Assembly: GCF_015627125.1 (NCBI RefSeq)
Contig: NZ_VTDO01000009.1
Span: 22,982 to 86,981 of the forward strand
DNA from: Acinetobacter rathckeae
GTDB taxonomy: Bacteria; Pseudomonadota; Gammaproteobacteria; Pseudomonadales; Moraxellaceae
Length of the DNA: 64,000 nucleotides
Direction: 5' to 3'
The notes under the pieces were generated by a model that saw only the letters and a program-made list of their open reading frames with translations, was not told the origin of the DNA and ran no database searches. Position 1 is the stretch's first letter; each line of letters begins with the position of its first letter. Position numbers and translations under genes: made by a program. This document shows positions 57,323 to 64,000 of the stretch, piece by piece.

Positions 57323-58408
57323 TTATATGATCAAATTTTTTAAAGCACCTACTAAACGCATATTTTGTTCGTCTGTACCTACAGTAATACGTAAAAACTG
57401 ATCTATACGTTCTTGGTTAAAATGCCGAACAATAATACCTTGTTCACGCAGTTTTGTTGCCAATAGTTTTGTATCATTCGATGTATGCGTCACAAAAATA
57501 AAGTTTGCTTTTGATGGCAATACCGTGAAGCCCAAACCTTGTAACTGATTAATCAAAGACTCACGACAATCAATCACCTTTTGACATTGTTCCTCAAAAT
57601 ACGCCTGATCTTGAAAAGATGCTGTAGCTGCAGCAATCGCAAAGCGATCTATAGGGTATGAATTAAAACTATTTTTAACCGCTTCTAAAGCCGCAATTAA
57701 ATGTGGCTGTGCTATAGCAAACCCAACACGCAACCCCGCCAAAGAGCGTGATTTAGAGGTCGTTTGACACACCACCAAATTATCATAACGAGCCACTAGA
57801 CTTACAGCAGATGTGGCACCAAAATCTACATAGGCTTCATCAATCACAACCACACGGTCAGGATTATGTTGTAGTAAATACTCAATCTCTGACAGATCAA
57901 GTGCAATACTGGTCGGGGCATTTGGATTAGCAATAATCACACCACCATTGGGCTGATTATAATCTTTTACATTGACTTCAAAATTTGCATCAAGTGCAAT
58001 TTTTTTGGTTTTCACTGTAAAAAATTGGCTATATACAGGGTAAAAGCTATAGCTAATGTCTGGCGACAAGATTGGTTCATCTTGAATAAAAAAGGCTTTA
58101 AAGATATGTGCAAGCACTTCATCAGAACCATTTCCGACAAACACGTGGTTTAAATCAACACCCTGTTGGGTTGCAATCGCTTGTTTTAATACCGTTGCAT
58201 CTGGGTCAGGATACAGTCGTAAGGCATCTGCCTGTTGCTCTAAAACCATCGCAACCGCTTCAGCCACTTTAGGCGATGGCGGATACGGATTTTCATTGGT
58301 ATTTAATTTTAAAAGATTCATTACTTTCGGTTGCTCACCTGGTACGTATGGTTCTAACTCACGTACTTCAGGGCTCCAAAAACGCATTTGTTGTGTTGAA
58401 ACAGCCAT
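57323..58408 (-). CDS. hisC: Histidinol-phosphate aminotransferase
   Basis: HisC is the PLP enzyme that makes histidinol phosphate from imidazole-acetol phosphate. The 361-residue protein shows [20 protein letters not shown] and [39 protein letters not shown] follows. The PLP lysine is in [20 protein letters not shown] and the C-terminal arginine is in [23 protein letters not shown] precedes the ATG directly after a palindromic hairpin. It is the last intact gene of the ibaG-murA-hisG-hisD-hisC run. Confidence 0.95.
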   Translation of the reverse strand: MAVSTQQMRFWSPEVRELEPYVPGEQPKVMNLLKLNTNENPYPPSPKVAEAVAMVLEQQADALRLYPDPDATVLKQAIATQQGVDLNHVFVGNGSDEVLAHIFKAFFIQDEPILSPDISYSFYPVYSQFFTVKTKKIALDANFEVNVKDYNQPNGGVIIANPNAPTSIALDLSEIEYLLQHNPDRVVVIDEAYVDFGATSAVSLVARYDNLVVCQTTSKSRSLAGLRVGFAIAQPHLIAALEAVKNSFNSYPIDRFAIAAATASFQDQAYFEEQCQKVIDCRESLINQLQGLGFTVLPSKANFIFVTHTSNDTKLLATKLREQGIIVRHFNQERIDQFLRITVGTDEQNMRLVGALKNLII

Positions 58409-58418
58409 CTTTCACCTC

Positions 58419-58441
58419 AAAAGGGCCATCATGGCCCTTTT
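58419..58441 (-). terminator. Palindromic hairpin between hisD and hisC
   Basis: Arms AAAAGGGCC and GGCCCTTTT (58419-58427 and 58433-58441) around ATCAT. On the minus strand it ends in TTTT and is followed at once by the GAGG ribosome site of hisC. It may terminate or reduce readthrough from hisD, or protect the message. Confidence 0.7.
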
Positions 58442-58453
58442 ATATTCAATAAA

Positions 58454-59746
58454 CTAGACCTGATAACGATAACGAGCTGAACGAGCATGTGCCTCTAGGT
58501 TTTCTTCTAAAGCCAAAATATCTGCGGCCTGTGCTAAAGGTTTCACACCTTCTTTAGAGCACATAATCAAACTAGAACGTTTTTGAAAATCATATACACC
58601 CAGTGGTGAAGAAAAACGTGCTGTTCCCGACGTTGGCAACACATGGTTCGGCCCTGCACAGTAATCTCCAATTGCTTCAGGGGTATAACGCCCCATGAAA
58701 ATTGCGCCTGCGTGACGAATCTGCTCACTCATTGCCTGTGCATCATCTACACATAACTGTAGATGCTCAGGTGCAACTTGATTAATCAGTTCAATTGCTT
58801 CTGCACGGTCTTTTACGAGTACCAATGCACCACGGTTTTGAATTGATGTTTTTGCAATTTCGGCTTTTGGTAACACATCTAAATGCATCTCAATCGCTTC
58901 AGCAACTGCTTTTAAAAAGTCTTCGTCAGGCGTAATAAAAATAGCTTGTGCAACCGTGTCATGCTCTGCTTGAGACAACAAGTCCATTGCAATCCATTTC
59001 GGGTCATTATCCCCTTCAGCATATACCAAAATTTCTGATGGGCCTGCAATCATGTCTATACCACACTGACCAAAAACAGCTCTTTTGGCCGCCGCAACAA
59101 AGCGATTACCCGGCCCTGTGATTTTATCTACAGCAGGTACAGTCTCTGTACCATATGCAAGTGCCGCAACTGCTTGAGCACCACCAATGGCAAATACTCG
59201 ATGTACTCCTGCTAAATAGGCAGCAGCCAATACCAATGGATTTAATTCACCATTTGGCGCAGGAACAACCATAATAATTTCAGCAACACCCGCTACGTGT
59301 GCAGGCAGTGCATTCATAAGTACAGATGACGGATAAGACGCTAAACCACCGGGTACATAAATTCCCACACGGTCAAGCGGTGTGACTTTTTGACCTAAAG
59401 TATTGCCTAAATCATCAACATACGTCCAGCCAGTTTGCTTTTGTGCTTCATGAAATGAACGAATACGCTTGGCTGCAAGTTCTAATGCTTGGCGAACATC
59501 TGCATTTAAACCCTCAAATGCAACTTTTAGTTGCTCTTGAGATAACTCTAACTCAGAAAATTGATGCGCAGGATGTCGATCAAATTGTTGTGTTAATTTT
59601 AATACATGTGCATCGCCATGTTGGCGTACATCCGAAATGATTTGATCTACAGTTGAGAGAAGCTCAGGATCATTGACTGTAGCAAAAGCCAATAAATCCG
59701 CAAAGACCTGTTTGAAATTTTGGTCTTGAGTCGATAAACGTCGCAT
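58454..59746 (-). CDS. hisD: Histidinol dehydrogenase
   Basis: HisD carries out the last two NAD-dependent oxidations from histidinol to histidine with zinc. The 430-residue protein shows [60 protein letters not shown] and [13 protein letters not shown]. The catalytic glutamate-histidine pair is in [17 protein letters not shown], and [19 protein letters not shown] follows. The ATG at 59746 is preferred to 59770 because GTGGGTAAATTG precedes it and the family start is kept. It lies about 130 bp after hisG. Confidence 0.96.
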   Translation of the reverse strand: MRRLSTQDQNFKQVFADLLAFATVNDPELLSTVDQIISDVRQHGDAHVLKLTQQFDRHPAHQFSELELSQEQLKVAFEGLNADVRQALELAAKRIRSFHEAQKQTGWTYVDDLGNTLGQKVTPLDRVGIYVPGGLASYPSSVLMNALPAHVAGVAEIIMVVPAPNGELNPLVLAAAYLAGVHRVFAIGGAQAVAALAYGTETVPAVDKITGPGNRFVAAAKRAVFGQCGIDMIAGPSEILVYAEGDNDPKWIAMDLLSQAEHDTVAQAIFITPDEDFLKAVAEAIEMHLDVLPKAEIAKTSIQNRGALVLVKDRAEAIELINQVAPEHLQLCVDDAQAMSEQIRHAGAIFMGRYTPEAIGDYCAGPNHVLPTSGTARFSSPLGVYDFQKRSSLIMCSKEGVKPLAQAADILALEENLEAHARSARYRYQV

Positions 59747-59877
59747 CAATTTACCCACAAGTTTTAACAATTAAGGCGCAAGTTTAACCTTTTTTTGTCT
59801 ACTTGTGGGCATTGATGATCATACAATACTAAAATGATGATGAAAAAAACATGTCATTAACATTGATTTTTCACATA

Positions 59878-62092
<2,215 letters not shown>

Positions 62093-62223
62093 AATAAAGA
62101 CCTCGTGGTCGATCTAAGACTAAAAGTCGGCTATTTTACTATAAACAGGTACACGAATTCATTAACTCATCTATAATTTGACACAAAAAACATATAAAGG
62201 CGCTGATAAAAAATAGCTTCTGA

Positions 62224-63672
62224 TTAAATAATTACTTTACGCTCAGAGGAAGAAGAAATACGTAAAGACTCCCTATATTTTGCAACTGTACGTCTAGCTA
62301 CATCTATTCCCTCTTCTTTAAGTAAATTAGCAATCGTATTATCAGAAAGTGGCTTACATGGGTTTTCTGCAGCAATAATTTTCTTAATCATTGCTCTAAT
62401 TGCTGTTGAAGAGCACTCTCCCCCCTCAGATGTACCAACATGACTTGAAAAGAAATACTTCAACTCAAACAAACCTTTAGGTGTTAATACATATTTATTG
62501 GTCGTTACACGTGAAACCGTCGACTCATGTAGTTCAACTTCATCAGCAACATCTCTCAAAACCAATGGCTTCATGGCTTCAGCACCTTGTTCTAAAAAGC
62601 TTTTTTGATGCTTAGCAATACATGTTGCCACTTTCAATAAAGTTTTATGACGTTCATCTATACTTTTAATAAAGTTCTTTGCTTCTAGCATTTGATTTTT
62701 TATATATTGGTTATCGTCACTCTGATCTGCACGTTTAATCATACTTGCATAAAAAGAGTTAATTCTTAGTTTAGGTAAAATATCTGGGTTAAGTTTAACC
62801 CTCCAAACGCCTTCCTCTTTCAAAATAACGACATCTGGAATTTGATATTCCGTTTCATTTTCCTCAAAACCAACACCAGGATACGGCTTTAACATCTTAA
62901 TAAATGCTAGCGCCTGCTTTAATTCATCCGCTTTTAAAGCCGTTGCTTTTAGTAATTTATTGAGATCATTATTCACTAAAAACTGATAATGATTTAAGAT
63001 CTTTCTTGCATTCAACACTAATAATTTAGAGCTACCCATACTTTCTAGTTGAATCATTAAATGTTCAATCAATCCACGAGCACCTATCCCCACAGGCTCT
63101 AATTGCTGAATATATTTTAATACGACTAAAACTTCATGCTCTTCAACATATTCATACTCAAGATCAGCTTGAAGTAATAACCTATTTACTGCCTCAACAA
63201 CTTCATCAAGTGTTTCAGTCAAAAAACCTTTTTCATCTAAAGCATCAACAATACAAAAAGCAATAAGACGATCAACATCTGAAAAATGTAATAAATTAAT
63301 TTGGCTTTCCACATGTTGTTTTAATGACGTGTGTGTTGCTCTATTATCTTCTCGCTCCTCAAAATCAGCAGTACCTAATGTCGTTGGTTGATGAGTATAA
63401 ATATCATCCCACTGAGTATCTACTGGGAGTTCATCTGGCAAAAAATCACTATTTATTGCATCTGAAAGCTCTTGATTAGCCTGTTCAGGTACTTCAACTT
63501 GCTGATCTAAAGAGTCTTGTTCTACTCTCTCTAATAATGGATTACTTTCTAATTGAAGTTGAACTTCTTGTTCCAGCTCTAGATTAGACAGCTGCAACAG
63601 TCGAATCGCCTGTTGTAACTGAGGTGTGAGCGATAAAGAGTTACTCACTCTTAAACCTAAAGACAACTTCAT
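62224..63672 (-). CDS. rpoN: RNA polymerase sigma-54 factor
   Basis: RpoN directs RNA polymerase to -24/-12 promoters that need AAA+ activators. The 482-residue protein has the glutamine-rich region I (SLTPQLQQAIRLLQLSNLEL). An acidic region II (about 60-110), the core-binding region, and the C-terminal DNA-binding part follow. The latter carries HESTVSRVTTNKYVLTPKG (helix-turn-helix) and the RpoN box in ARRTVAKYRESL. It is transcribed towards ibaG with about 130 bp between. No ptsN/hpf-type neighbour is seen in the part available. Confidence 0.96.
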   Translation of the reverse strand: MKLSLGLRVSNSLSLTPQLQQAIRLLQLSNLELEQEVQLQLESNPLLERVEQDSLDQQVEVPEQANQELSDAINSDFLPDELPVDTQWDDIYTHQPTTLGTADFEEREDNRATHTSLKQHVESQINLLHFSDVDRLIAFCIVDALDEKGFLTETLDEVVEAVNRLLLQADLEYEYVEEHEVLVVLKYIQQLEPVGIGARGLIEHLMIQLESMGSSKLLVLNARKILNHYQFLVNNDLNKLLKATALKADELKQALAFIKMLKPYPGVGFEENETEYQIPDVVILKEEGVWRVKLNPDILPKLRINSFYASMIKRADQSDDNQYIKNQMLEAKNFIKSIDERHKTLLKVATCIAKHQKSFLEQGAEAMKPLVLRDVADEVELHESTVSRVTTNKYVLTPKGLFELKYFFSSHVGTSEGGECSSTAIRAMIKKIIAAENPCKPLSDNTIANLLKEEGIDVARRTVAKYRESLRISSSSERKVII

Positions 63673-64000
63673 AATAAATCCTTTTAACTAGCAAAATCTA
63701 TGCCGTTAATACTTTTTATAACACATGATTTATAAAAAACATACAGGTTTAAAGAATATCTTTATTTTTATAAATTCTCAAAGCTTTAATAACACCTACA
63801 TAGCAGACGTATCGCTTACAAGTTCACGTATGAGACGTTTTAATACGTTGCATTTGTTGTTGGCGTTTGCGTATAACACCTTAATTTTAGCAATTTGTAT
63901 AAATATAGCGGCAAGTTTACTGAGTTAGGAATATGTATTTTGATGAAGGATATTATATTTTCTTAAGTCTGATTGAATTTCCAGCATAAAAAAAAGCCCC
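63673..64000. other. Intergenic region upstream of rpoN to the window edge
   Basis: About 330 AT-rich bases. No convincing gene is seen; a 32-codon hydrophobic frame at about 63830-63928 (MRRFNTLHLLLAFAYN...) has no ribosome site. The last bases, AAAAAAAAGCCCC, look like the first arm of a terminator cut by the window edge. The rpoN promoter should lie here but was not identified. Confidence 0.35.

Noticed and set aside
63725..63928. Plus-strand frame of 67 codons upstream of rpoN
   Set aside because: It is AT-rich and low in complexity, with no ribosome site or recognisable domain. A shorter hydrophobic frame inside it is equally unsupported.

Overview
The window is a low-GC (about 40% by eye), gene-dense chromosomal segment of a gammaproteobacterium that looks like Acinetobacter or a close Moraxellaceae relative. 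This is judged from the protein sequences (ClpX, LeuA, ProA, RpoN, class I fumarase), the sfnB/monooxygenase/metQNI sulfur cluster, the PiuC-linked receptors and the ibaG-murA-hisG-hisD-hisC order. It was not tested by a database search. No rRNA, tRNA, CRISPR array, prophage or intact insertion sequence was found.

Layout. 1-6.75 kb: sulfur-scavenging cluster with a divergent truncated acyl-CoA-dehydrogenase-like gene, two tandem SfnB-family oxidoreductases, an NtaA/DszA-type flavin monooxygenase, then metQ (frameshifted), metN (in-frame stop) and metI. 6.8-14.7 kb: proA, ackA-pta, class I fumarase and two secreted DUF2059 paralogues. 14.7-18.2 kb (minus strand): tig, clpP, clpX. 18.5-30.7 kb: iron-uptake island with four tandem TonB-dependent siderophore receptors, the second frameshifted, each with a Fur-box-like promoter, followed by piuC and an FMN alpha-hydroxy-acid oxidase. 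30.9-45.9 kb: leuA, metX-metW-sel1 protein, rdgB, an AEC transporter, lgt, two small membrane proteins, thyA-folA, a GNAT enzyme, dusA, pnuC, a HIT protein, tcdA, tatD and a lipoprotein. 46-53.9 kb (minus strand): prfC, ogt, rpe, a membrane C13 (legumain-like) peptidase with fghA, then rsmJ, uppP and tsaB. 54.2-64 kb: NUDIX hydrolase and pabB on the plus strand; on the minus strand rpoN, ibaG, murA, hisG, hisD, hisC and a twice-frameshifted glycosyltransferase.

How the genes fit together. Most are housekeeping genes in conserved small operons: acetate overflow (ackA-pta), proteostasis (tig-clpP-clpX), methionine synthesis (metX-metW), folate/thymidylate (thyA-folA), envelope precursors (uppP, murA, lgt) and histidine synthesis (hisGDC). 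Two accessory blocks stand out: sulfur acquisition and the siderophore-receptor array. Five reading-frame lesions fall in four genes (metQ, metN, receptor 2, glycosyltransferase), none of them in a housekeeping gene. That pattern favours real gene decay or on/off switching over random sequencing error, although three of the five lie in or next to short homopolymers. I found no clearly new defence or mobile system. The best leads are the decaying sulfur transporter, the duplicated receptor units with their copied promoters and terminators, and the membrane-anchored C13 peptidase.
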